NCBI RefSeq assembly: GCF_040958095.1
Contig: NC_091193.1
Span: 19,530,722 to 19,594,721, forward strand
From: Procambarus clarkii
Lineage: Eukaryota; Arthropoda; Malacostraca; Decapoda; Cambaridae
DNA: 64,000 nucleotides
Reading direction: 5' to 3'
The notes beneath the pieces were generated by a model. That model had not been told where the DNA came from and did not search any database. It saw nothing but the letters and a program-made list of their open reading frames with translations. Positions 24,801 to 35,000 of this stretch are shown piece after piece. Position numbers and translations under genes: made by a program. Within the stretch, counting starts at the first letter, position 1. Each line of letters begins with the position of its first letter.

Positions 24801-26546
24801 ATGAACCATGTAGGTTCAAAACATTGTGTAAATATATAATAGGTGTAATACATTCTACAGTTAATTATTCTTTTAGTTTATCCAGAACAAAGATGACATT
24901 TGGAGAAATCCTTTTCCAATTAAATCAAGATGCAAGAGCACTAGTCAGGGTGATAGAAACCCTAAACAAGAAAATAATCAACACAATGTGCAGTCATATT
25001 CAATGAAAACTGTCTAAGAAAACCTATACACCAATATAAAATGTGTGTATGTATGTACACACACATTCTTCTTTCCAAATAGTATGAGATGAGAATACGA
25101 GGCAGGTGAAGCCATGAGAAATTGACAATCCAAACACCAATGTTGTGGAACGACCTATCTAAAATATATTATTGCCCGGACAGTGTTTGCTGGCATATCA
25201 CACACTAGTGATATGCCAGAAAGTGCGATAATGGATCACTGTACACAGTGATCCATCGTTGCACTTCTCTGTTCAAATTGCCTCAAATTTAATTTGTGAT
25301 AACTAGTAGAATGCATATTTACAATATTATTTAGCATGACACTCCACGACATTGTCGCTTGGATCGTCGACTTCCTATGGCATCACCTGCCACGTATTTT
25401 TCTCTAATTTTTACCGGTCGGAAATTCAAAGTCAAACTGAGGTCTGAGCCTCAGTTACCTCCCTCGCATGTTTCGCGTACCGGTGGTGGCACGCTGGACG
25501 CTGCAAGAACCACAGCGCTCTACGGCAGATCATGTTTGAATTTTGAATTGAAGTTCAAATTCGGGTTTGCCCGAAATGCTATGTGTACTAGTGGCTTTAG
25601 GTATTGTGTGTACTAGCTCTATCTATAAATCCATCATTATGTTTGTAGCTAATCTTCTATGTATGTACTTTTACCTGAATAAACATTTGATTTGATTTGA
25701 ATTTTGTTATAAAATGAGATTTCCGAGTAAAAATGAGTTTTTCACGTTCTACATTCGGCACAAACATTATAGTGGGTAAATAGGCCACATTTCTTCGTTA
25801 CTTTAGTAATGCTAATAGGCTACAGATAACATTAGGTAATTCTATGGACTGATTTCAGATTCATATTCCTTTATAAGCTGAATGTTTTGATAAAAGATCA
25901 TCACAAATTTTCTTTTAACTTCACTGATTGTTGAAGCCCTAAACAATACATTTCCTAATGCACTAGTAGTAGAATGCAAAAATATGCAAATATGGAATGG
26001 TGAAAGAGAAGGGTTTTGTCAGCCACGGGTAAATGCAAAAATATAACCCCAATTGTGCTATGGCAACTCGATGGCCAACCGCCAAACTACGAAGGCCTCT
26101 CGTGGATTGAGGTTTGACAGTTCAGTCGGGAAGTATGTTATAGTCACAGATGTTAACCAAGTTTTAGTTAACTACATCCAAGGTACTGTGTTCCCATTTA
26201 GTAGTTCTCCCATTCATGTACTGTATGTACTCCACTACTGTTCATGTTTGGGGCTTATTCCCTACTGTTATGCAGGGGTAATTCAGTTGTGTTCTTTTTA
26301 TCGTACAAGTCAAAGCCAATGCGATATTAATTGCACTATGACCTTATTCATTTTACATTTCATATATAATTTATATATACATTTAATTTCTTTGCAGGTG
26401 TACGTGTAATCATCGATAAAAAGGCACAGTTAACACTCCTTGGGACAGAGATGGATTACGTGCAGAGTAAATTAGCAGCAGAATTTGTTTTTAACAATCC
26501 AAATATTAAAGGAACTTGTGGCTGTGGAGAAAGTTTTTCAATATAA
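21830..26546 (+). CDS. ISCA1: Iron-sulfur cluster assembly protein ISCA1 (four exons, complete)
   Basis: Coding exons are 21830-21910, 22288-22341, 23086-23191 and 26398-26546, all with GT/AG borders and matching phases; together 390 bases, 129 residues, the same length as human ISCA1. The A-type carrier acts in mitochondria with ISCA2 and IBA57 in making [4Fe-4S] clusters. Three conserved cluster-binding cysteines are present: Cys57 in RQRGCNGLSYTL and Cys121/Cys123 in GTCGCGESF at the C-terminus. The N-terminus MASMVASATVRAVKGRR is basic and acid-free, as expected for a matrix-targeting signal. The frame stays open upstream to 21731, but the ATG at 21830 gives the family-length protein, with MASMVASATVRAV matching human MSASLVRATVRAV (recalled). 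Confidence 0.97.
22185..22275. repeat. (TA)n-rich microsatellite in ISCA1 intron 1
   Basis: A run of TA dinucleotides with TATCTA and TATATT interruptions, ending about 12 bases before the acceptor of exon 2. It lies where a polypyrimidine tract and branch point would be expected. Confidence 0.85.
24110..24345 (+). mobile_element. tRNA-derived SINE, 5'-truncated copy
   Basis: The body reads GGATTTACTGAGCG, CCTTAACTGTAGCCTCTGTT, a CCTATGTTCC/GGAACATAGG hairpin, then GCCGAAACGCTATGCGTGCT and GGCTGTACAAGAATGTAAGA, ending TCTTGTATATATAAATAAAA. The second half matches the SINE at 40.56-40.80 kb. The tRNA-like head is missing or degraded. It lies in ISCA1 intron 3. Confidence 0.7.
24600..24718. 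repeat. Short tandem repeat, ~22-bp unit
   Basis: About four copies of CTTATTCTTCACCTCTTTA(C/T)GC in ISCA1 intron 3, with a few substitutions per unit. Confidence 0.8.
25191..25265. repeat. Two adjacent hairpins
   Basis: The first is TGGCATATCA..TGATATGCCA (25191-25218). The second is AGTGC-..ATGGATCACTGT / ACAGTGATCCAT..GCACT (25222-25265), with perfect 12-bp inner arms and a 2-base loop. They lie in ISCA1 intron 3. Confidence 0.75.
25560..25702 (+). mobile_element. Retroposon 3' tail, second copy
   Basis: Begins GCCCGAAATGCTATGTGTACT and continues GTGGCTTTAGGTATTGTGTG to TACCTGAATAAACATTTGAT and a TTTGATTTGA tail. Near-identical in layout to 21480-21628. It lies in ISCA1 intron 3. Confidence 0.65.
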
Positions 26547-26829
26547 TTTTTTTTTAATGCTGTTGATTCTTTGGAGTTTTACTGGTAAATTTATAATATC
26601 TCAGTATGGTATATACAGTAGTTGACCTTATTGAGTGCATTTTTTTTGTAATACTTTGTGTGTATTAACCAAGAATTACGTTCTTGGTTCAACATGACTA
26701 CCTAATATAGTTTACTGTATAATAAGCATGTAGATAAATCTAGACAAGGTAGGAGGCAACCTAAAGAAATAGCCTAGCTGTATAGGATATTCATATTCTT
26801 TTTAGATGTAAATAATTGTTTTACATTAT

Positions 26830-26835
26830 AATAAA
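26830..26835 (+). terminator. Candidate polyadenylation signal for ISCA1
   Basis: AATAAA in context ATTATAATAAAGAAA, 284 bases after the ISCA1 stop, a normal 3' UTR length. No earlier AATAAA was found after the stop. Confidence 0.6.
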
Positions 26836-27341
26836 GAAAATATAGGTATGTTATACTTTCAGTTGTAAATGGTTAATATTTATTTATAGATAACTTGAAG
26901 TAAAAGTTCACTATTCCCTGTACAGTATTTGCACCTTAAAAAGACAAGGTTAATCCAGACCTTCCTATAATAGTCCTCTAAAAGCTGACCAAATCTGCAC
27001 ACTGGATTTTCATCACATTTAGATTAAAAAACAAATTTAGCTATTGGAGGGATATTCGTCACAAATTTCCATTAGTGAATTTTTTTGTCTTGCACTTGCT
27101 AATCTTGGTAATTAACAGTACAGTATTTATAAATGTCAAAATAATACATTTTATTTAAATCATTTTGTTTACTATGCTTGTACAAATGAGTTTAGATTCC
27201 TCAGAAAAAAAAAATCAGACTTGTGAAGGCATGCATACTGACCATGTGAGTGTGGTCTGACATCTCATTACTTGATCATCTTCACTGGCTTTTCTTCCAG
27301 TATATAATTATTTGCACCTTGAAGTCTTGCCTGATGTATTC

Positions 27342-27712
27342 CAACCCGTTCTCGCAAATTCGTAAAGTCAATATTGACTTATTAACTACGTGCATAGGTG
27401 ATATACTAAACATAATAGATACCCTTAAAAAGATTCATAGAAAACACCAACCTTACCTAACCTTGTTAGTATCTTAAGATAAGCATCTTATTGCTTCGTA
27501 ATTTCAATTATTACTTAACCTATACCTATTATAGGTTAGGTAATAATTGTAATTACGAAGCAATAAGATGCTTATCTTAAGATACTAACAAGGTTAGGTA
27601 AGGTCGGTGTTTTCTATGAATCTTTTTAAGGGAATCTATTATGTTAAGTATGTCACCTATGCACATATTTAATAAGTCAATATTGACTTATTAAATTTGC
27701 GAGAACGGGTTG
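27342..27712. mobile_element. 371-bp near-perfect palindromic (foldback) element with 7-bp target duplication
   Basis: The left arm starts CAACCCGTTCTCGCAAATT at 27342 and the right arm ends AATTTGCGAGAACGGGTTG at 27712. The two arms, each about 185 bases, are reverse complements with only about a dozen differences, meeting near 27530 (CCTATACCTATTATAGGTTAGG). Each arm also contains the self-palindrome GTCAATATTGAC. The element is flanked by TGTATTC on both sides (27335-27341 and 27713-27719). It has no coding capacity; the layout is that of a non-autonomous foldback DNA transposon (MITE). The superfamily is unresolved. Confidence 0.88.
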
Positions 27713-27719
27713 TGTATTC

Positions 27720-29705
27720 ATACTATTATTGTTGCACAAGAGTAAGAGGAACTGCATCCATGGATAATATAGCAAGAATTATTAGAAAAACTTGATCGTG
27801 GCTAGGGAACTGGCTGGCAATGGAGCATAGCACTGATACTAGTTTTGATTCTGATGATAAAAGCCAAGTAGATACTCAGGAAATTTGGATTTCAGGCAAG
27901 ACTGAATCTGGTCTGGAATGATGTAGTCCAAATTTTAAAGGTGTCAGTGTAATGCTGAAACCTGATTAATTACTGTTGATAATCATAATTTTAAAAGAAC
28001 ATGCTTTTGCATACATTTTAGTGTTTATTGCTTTAAACAATGTAATGATTGTGGCCAGTAATTAATTAATGATTGTTGCTGAAAATGGCTCTAACCTTGA
28101 TGCAAAGAATACTATCTATAACATCAAATGCAGTGGTCTTTTCAAGAGGGGGGTCCGAGATGATTCGTATTCAGATTTGTTGATGCTGTACAATGAAATC
28201 TTTTTTTAATTTTATTAAACATTGAACTCTATCCATTGCAAATAATGTTCGTTGACCTCCCCTACCTCCAGTCATTCTAATTTTTGGTCAGTTTTAGTTA
28301 AAAGTTATTGTTTGAAGCTAGTGTGCATAAATCATGTAAACATTACTAAAGTGCAAAGCTAGGATTCTTAGTGCAACTATAGTTTGTCATTTTGTACCAG
28401 TTGAATTCTGGTAAAGTCCACTCAAAGTCCCACTACACATTATAAATTCTGGTTCCTCATGTTATACTTGCATCACATACTGGAACACCCATAAATAAAT
28501 CTAACTTGGCAAAGAATCTTAAATTGTTTTTTTGCATTATAGGTAATGATAAATTATTTTAATGGTGAAAAACAAAAAAACAGACTTTATAATGTTAACA
28601 CTAAAGTGTAAAAAAGTATAGAATGTATAATTTTTTATTTGTAAATACAGCATTATATATATATATATTTATTTTGTCATTTTCACAGTAATAAAATCTA
28701 AATAAATATACTGTACTTAATTCTAAACTATCACAAATAATGAAAGAACTAATGTTCCAAGTGATTAAATAGCTTGTTTCATATAGTTCTTTAAATCTAG
28801 CACTTATGTAATGGCAAACTACAGTACAAGTTGGCATGAACTCTTGGCTATAAACAAAGAAACACACTATTGTCTGTATTTTACCATGATCCAGTCAACT
28901 TTCACATTCAAACAGGATATATGTGGTGTTTTTCTTTGTCACCTTATAGACTCGTACCATCAGAATACCACCAGATGACAATTTCAATACTGTACATTCA
29001 TTACACATTTGAAAACCCACCATACTTCTGCAAGGGTAAGAGAAGTTTGGTAATAAGTTCCTGTACAAACAAAATCAACTTTCTTATTCAGAGACCAAAG
29101 ATAGCAAAATGCTTCAGTATTTGTAGATATCACAGTTGTGTTTAATAAATGCAAATCATTTATAAACCTATTCTTTTTTTAAATTAAAGCCTGATATTCA
29201 ATAAGTTAACAAGTACAAAAAAATATCAATGACTGCTTTATAAAATATTTCAAACATTATCCAATGCTTATGGTAAATCAATATTTTCCATTCCAAAGTT
29301 GACCACATTATTTTTCCATGTGTCAAGTCTTGATACACACGACTAAAAATTCATGACTTTAAACCAATTTGTCTAGTACTGTACTGACACAAAGGGGAAA
29401 ACACATTTAGCTGGTACTGGCACTTTACATAATGAATTAAGGCAATAATATACAATGACAATAATATATACAAATTGGTTTAAGGCAATAATATACATGG
29501 TTCAGTGAAAAAGCTAAAGAGGTTATTGAGAAGAAAAAAACTGCATGGAAAATACTGCTGTAGAAAAATGTGCCACGTGATATTTTTTACATATTCCATC
29601 TGTTCTGTCTCAAATTTATTATGGAAAAAAAAGATAACGGATGAGATTGGGAGAAAGTTGAGTGAAGACTGACTGACTATTTTACTATCTAGGTTGATCT
29701 AGGTA
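27720..29705. other. Gene-free intergenic stretch
   Basis: AT-rich sequence between ISCA1 and the LINE relics. I see short poly-A/T and TA runs (for example near 28650), no open frame with domain likeness, and no RNA gene. Confidence 0.5.
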
Positions 29706-30005
29706 GTCATAGTGGGATTAGAGTTAGTTTAGTTCATTTATTATACACCTCATACCCATCCAAAGATGGCAGTAGTGGAAAGGGTTACAGAGGCACATAA
29801 TGGGCTCAGACTTAACCTCAATTCATTTAGCTAAGCAAGTTACAATCTTGAGGAGGTATATAAAATTAACATATGGTAGGGGAGGGGGGCCATGACAGAT
29901 GTGCATGTTACCAATAGGTTACATTGCGGTTATCTTGCGATGATTCCGGGGCTTAGCGTCCCCGTGGCCCAGTCCTTGACCAGGCCTACTGGTCGAGGTT
30001 GAGTG
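29705..30005 (-). mobile_element. LINE 3'-end fragments, antisense
   Basis: On the minus strand, 29850-29710 carries the tail seen at 44.2, 46.4 and 61.0 kb (GATTGTAACTTGCTTAGCTAAATGAATT..ATTATGTGCCTCTGTAACC..AATAAATGAACTAAACTAA-like). A second piece at 30003-29925 (GACCAGGCC..GGGGACGCTAAGCCCCGGAA) is part of the family also seen at 41.8 kb. Confidence 0.65.
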
Positions 30006-30269
30006 AATTTTTTAAGCATCAATTACAAATGGTAACAAAATCAAATGTGTTTGAGTGAGGATTTGGATCAAGACTCAGTTTAATAAACAAGATAAGATAA
30101 GAAGGAAATTAAATAAATAAATATCTATAGGGCAGGGAAAAGTATAAGGAGAAAGCACCAAGCCAACAAGAGTATAATAAGAGATACAGTACTACAAAAT
30201 AGGATCCTCGTGGCATAGCTGGAATAACCAGATATGTTGAGGTATGGGGGTGATGTGATAGTGGATATA

Positions 30270-31345
30270 ATGTTAATAAATGTGCAAAGGATAATGAAAT
30301 GCCTGATGACTGAACAAAGGTCAGTGTGGTACCAGCTCAAGAGAAAAGGTAGTAGGGAAGATTGTGATAATTATAGGGTTATTAGTTTACTTAGCAAACC
30401 AGGAAAAGTATATGGAATGGTATGAACAGAGATAGTAAAAGACAACACAATGTAGGATAGGGAAGGAACTGGATAGTTTTAGGAAGGGTGGGGGTGGGGG
30501 GGGGCTTATACAGATCAGATCAGATTTTTACTGTAAGAATTGTTGCCAAAATGTTTCTACTAAAGGGGAGAAAATTGGATGCTGCCTTTATGAATTTATA
30601 AAAAGAACTGCAAGAGGTTTTATTCATTTATGGAGTGGAAAGAAGTTTATTAACAGAAGATGTATGTACTGTATACAGATGATGCAATGTTATTTGCCAA
30701 GAATGAGGAGGAACCACAAAATATTATGAACATATATGATGATTAAGAAGAATGTTTGAAAGTGAATGTAGAAAAAGTAGCTATGTAATCCAAGATAAGA
30801 AAATCAAATGGTGTGGATTTCATAGATCTCTGTACATTGGCAAAATGAGTTAGACAGTAGAATAAAAATTTGGGAAGATACTAGAAGTTGTAAGTTTTAA
30901 ATAGTTGGGGGAAGTGTTAGATAAAAATTATGGTATGTATTCATGGACAAATGAAGAGGATGAGTGGACAGAGTTGTAGGAAAGGTGAAAAGCAAAATTA
31001 CCATAAATCAAGGATTATTAGAACATGAGTACTGTACATTATTCCATGTGTTGGAATACAGTAGTATATTCCAACACATGGAAGTGAAACTTGGGTAGTG
31101 CTGAAGAGTACAAACAGTGGGGAATTTTTTTTTTTTTTTCAAAGAAGCAGTTGGTGTTTGTGGGATGGATAAGGTAATGTAATAGCAGACTGCTACAAAG
31201 TTCTAATATGAGGAGATGAATTGCCAAAATAGCGAGGGCATGAAATATGGAATAGATGAAGCACAGTACACTGAGGTGGTATGGACATGTCAGCAGAATG
31301 CCTTTAGAATCATTTAATGAGCAGGGTATATAAAGGTGAAATAAA
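30270..31345 (+). mobile_element. Decayed LINE reverse transcriptase (different clade)
   Basis: Plus-strand fragments occur in RT order: KGSREDCDNYRVISLLSKPG (RT motif around NYRGISLL), then TARGFIHLWSGKKF, an F-A-DDA-type catalytic region seen as DAMLFAKNEEE, and further down GSETWVVLKS and MDMSAECL-type remnants of the usual W-x-GHVxRMP ending. Frames shift several times. The NYRGISLL/GSETW wording differs from the CR1/jockey-like relics elsewhere. Confidence 0.72.
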
Positions 31346-31919
31346 GCAAACGAACATAACCAGAATCTGGAATTTATAAATAAAGCAGCAGTTGACAAGG
31401 GAGTGGGGAGTTGGGGGCTTGTTGTTAAAGAACATGAAAGATTTGTGTAGTGACAGAACCTCCTGGAGAAATTTCTGATGGAGGGGGGAGGGGGGCTCCT
31501 GGGAGGAAATAAGGCATTTTAGGAAGGTTTCTACAAGCTGCTTAAAGTGGTCAATTTCCAATAGCAATAAAATCATCTATATACAGACTTGGGAAGTATA
31601 AAACATAAGGGTGAGCATATCTCCCAACACTTTTACTAGATGCTGTTCTGCCACACCACCTACCCGACTGTGATGGGATACAAACACTGTTGTTGTATCC
31701 CAATAGACCTGCAGACCTTCCTTGGCTGGCATTACTTACAATACATTTCAAGTTGTTGAAAAATAATATGCATCAAGCAGAATAACAGTAAAAGCTAAAA
31801 TAAAGTAAGTTTGAATGTTAGCCTTCAAGGTAGAAGAATCATAATGAACGCTATTGTTCGTTAACGTACATCAAAAAGAGGTCCTTAAATAAAGCAAGGT
31901 TATAGACAATACATCAAAA

Positions 31920-32098
31920 TTAGTTTTCCTGTAGTCCATATCTATCAAGAAATTTTTTGGTGGCTATAGAAAAGTCATTGTTCATACTGACTTTGTGAAG
32001 TTGGTTTTGGTTTTTTTCTTGGCTGTCAATAATTCTAGGTGGAACAGGACAGTCAACCGACATACTTGTCCCATCACCTCTGTTTCTTTTTGTCATTG
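31920..32098 (-). CDS. STIL: STIL last exon: STAN core and stop
   Basis: The exon follows a TTTTTCAG acceptor and encodes 59 residues, ending NNDFSIATKKFLDRYGLQEN and TAA at 31922-31920. The serine two positions before ATKK lines up with the serine in human NNMSFATKKYMKRYGL that is a PLK4 target (recalled as Ser1116). The human protein continues over 100 residues past this point; here it stops almost at once, as in fly Ana2. Confidence 0.92.
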
Positions 32099-35000
32099 CT
32101 GAAAAATCAAGTGAATGAATGAATCCAAAGATCACAAATGTAATTTATATATTATATATGTATTTATACATATGATGGCTCAAGCATATGCATAACATAA
32201 AAAAGCTAGTTACATATACAGTATGTATGAAAAATATAAACCATACACTGAGCTGCCATAAACATGCTATAAATATGAACAGACTACTAAGAATATCATC
32301 TTGTTCTATACTGTACACACTTAACTCATGGTACTTAATGGAACCCTACCCTGCTCCTTATCGTCCTAACTGTATTGTCCCGCTTACAACCCTGCACCTT
32401 GTAGAATGTCCCAATTTTCAGGACAATCGTATGTCTTACTTTCCTAATGTCCTTCTGGGACATTTGTCCGTTGGTGGAATCCTTGGCGAATCCGATACCT
32501 TTGATATTGCTTGCCTTGTGTGCTTTTGTTCCCGTATTAGCATCCCCAGTGGCACAGGATATTCTACACCTTTTGAATATGCTGCACCACAGATGGTGTT
32601 ACATAGTCAACTCAGCTTGGTGCTTTATTTTGATAATTACTTACTTGATATATATGATATGTGGCTGGGCCTCATCTGGGATTCCTGGTCAGCTTCCCTA
32701 TCTCTGCCTCCAGCAGCCCAGGATTGGTTGGTTTCTCAAGTGTTTTGTGGAGGAGCATGCTTGAGTTTCTGCTGGTGTGTTTTACAGTTGTGCAGAGGCC
32801 TGTAATTTGCCTGTGTGGTTTTCCCACTAGGCATTACTTGCCTGCAGGTGTTGTCCCAGTTTCTCAGGGGATGATCACCCATTCTGCAGCCTTCGGGACC
32901 TGATTCAGATCCAGACTACCCTTTGATGGCTTCTTCATCACCGCTTTCCTCTTTGGACTATTTGGAGTTCGGTTTTGTGGCTCATTCCTTCTCTTCCTCC
33001 TGTGCTATACCCAGATATGGTCATCTTGGTCTTGGGTGCTCACTAGACAGTTCTGAGCTGTTGGCTGGATCCACTTCAGCAGGTGCAGTTCATTTCACAA
33101 ATTAGCCAAGGTCTAGTTTGCCCTTTCTATTACCTCCAGCTTTATGATCTAGCTCCACTTTATTCCAGGCATTTTTGGGGGGGGGGGGGGGGGGGGGTTG
33201 GCTCTACCTTTTTTCCTCTTGGCCTGGGTTGAATTGATCTAGTATCCCGGCTGCCTTGCTTCTACTGAGGGGAAACAGATTCTAATCCTGGTCACTAGTA
33301 GGTGTGTTCATGAGTAAAATGACCTGGTAAGGTACTTAGGCTTGGAGTTAACCAGACGAGTTGCTCGGGAAGCCATTGACAGGAGCCCTCCCAGAAAACA
33401 CAATCATTAAGAGTAAATAATTAACAATAAACAGTGCATGGCTCCTCACAGTACATAAAACACAAGGAAAGTTGGCACCATTTAGCTGAGAAAAGCAGAG
33501 AAAATGGTCCTGACATAAGACAGTAGCAAACTTGTTAGTGAGGAGGCTGGCACACCAGAATGCCAGGTGACCTAGAACAGCCATCTGGTGGCAAATGGAC
33601 GATTTGGGGCAAAGGTTGTTTTTCTGTTGCCAACTAGTGTTTATCTTGTTTTTGTTAATTTTATTACTTTCTTTAAAGGAGTGGGTTGTTTGTTTTACCT
33701 GTGATTTCCTAGGCTGTTTCCTCTGTTTTGGGCTGATTTTTAATCCCCTTCTTTTCTTGCTTCTGTGAGACCCAGATTCTAGTTCTGGTTCTCTGTAGGG
33801 TTTACAAGTCTCAAGAGACCTGATACGACTGATGGTCTTATGGTATTAGTGCCTTAAGCTCCAGGAAGCTACTGAGGGGTGGGGGGGGGGGGGGATGGCG
33901 GGAACCCAGACAAGTGTAATGCAGATGAATACGCAGATGAAACGTCACAATAACGTGGCTGAAAAATCTACTTGATAATGGTCCAGAACGGGCCAAAATG
34001 TTGTTGTCTCTTCAATTTCTAGTATGTGGTTTGGTCAACAAATGTAATATGTTAAAGACCATAAGGACTTCCTCACACAGACATCTTAAAATACAATTAT
34101 AACAAGATGCCTTTTTGAGTATTAATTGATGAACTACTTTAATATGATAAACCATCATTGTATACAGTATATGAACATAACAAATAAGCCACTAGATATG
34201 ATTGCCATCATTTAAGTACACGTGTAAAGCTAGCAGGAAATAAATTCTGGCTTACCAGGTGACATTGCAGCAATAGCTGCTAACTGTGAGTCTGTAAGGT
34301 ACTTGGCGGCTGTAGCATCAGTTTCATGGTAAGGAGTTTGATAGTGAGTACTCATCGTACTCTGATACACGGACAACATATTGTGTAGCCCAGGAAGATA
34401 CATGGTGTCCATTATGGTTCTGAAATTTGTTTTAAATGAGAAATATTTAAAAAATATAAAATAAACATGCATAACTCCTTTTTCTTATGCAGTATGGTAA
34501 CAGTGATGCAAAAAAATAAAAATAGTATGCTATTACTTATAATTATTTCATTAACTTTATTTTTTTTAACCTTGCAACTAACTGTGCAGTTGCCAAGGAC
34601 TTGTGCTATACTGTATTCAGATTTGTTGTATTTACAATAACTACTCTTTATGATTGAATAAAGGTTGAGAAACATCAAGCAGAACAGACTTCATAGAAGA
34701 TGATATTTCATGTGTACAGTATGTGATTACAAAATTTAATGAAGCCGATACAGATGAAATATCATCTTCAATAATATGAACTCTTTACCTTATGTGATAG
34801 CACAAACAATATGTCGAGGTATTCAGTGTTTAGGAGAAATTCTATACTCACGAAGATATAAATTAAATATCAGGAGTGGGAAATCAAATACTGAACAGAA
34901 AGATAAGCGAGGTGTATAATAACTTACCTATGATTAGAAGTGAGAGATACAGGGTCGATGAAGCTGATGCCAAACTGCATAAGCTGCTTTCTCACAGCCT

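Noticed and set aside
31039-31576. Minus-strand frames of 88-119 codons
   Set aside because: Antisense to the LINE RT relic, hydrophobic and anonymous.
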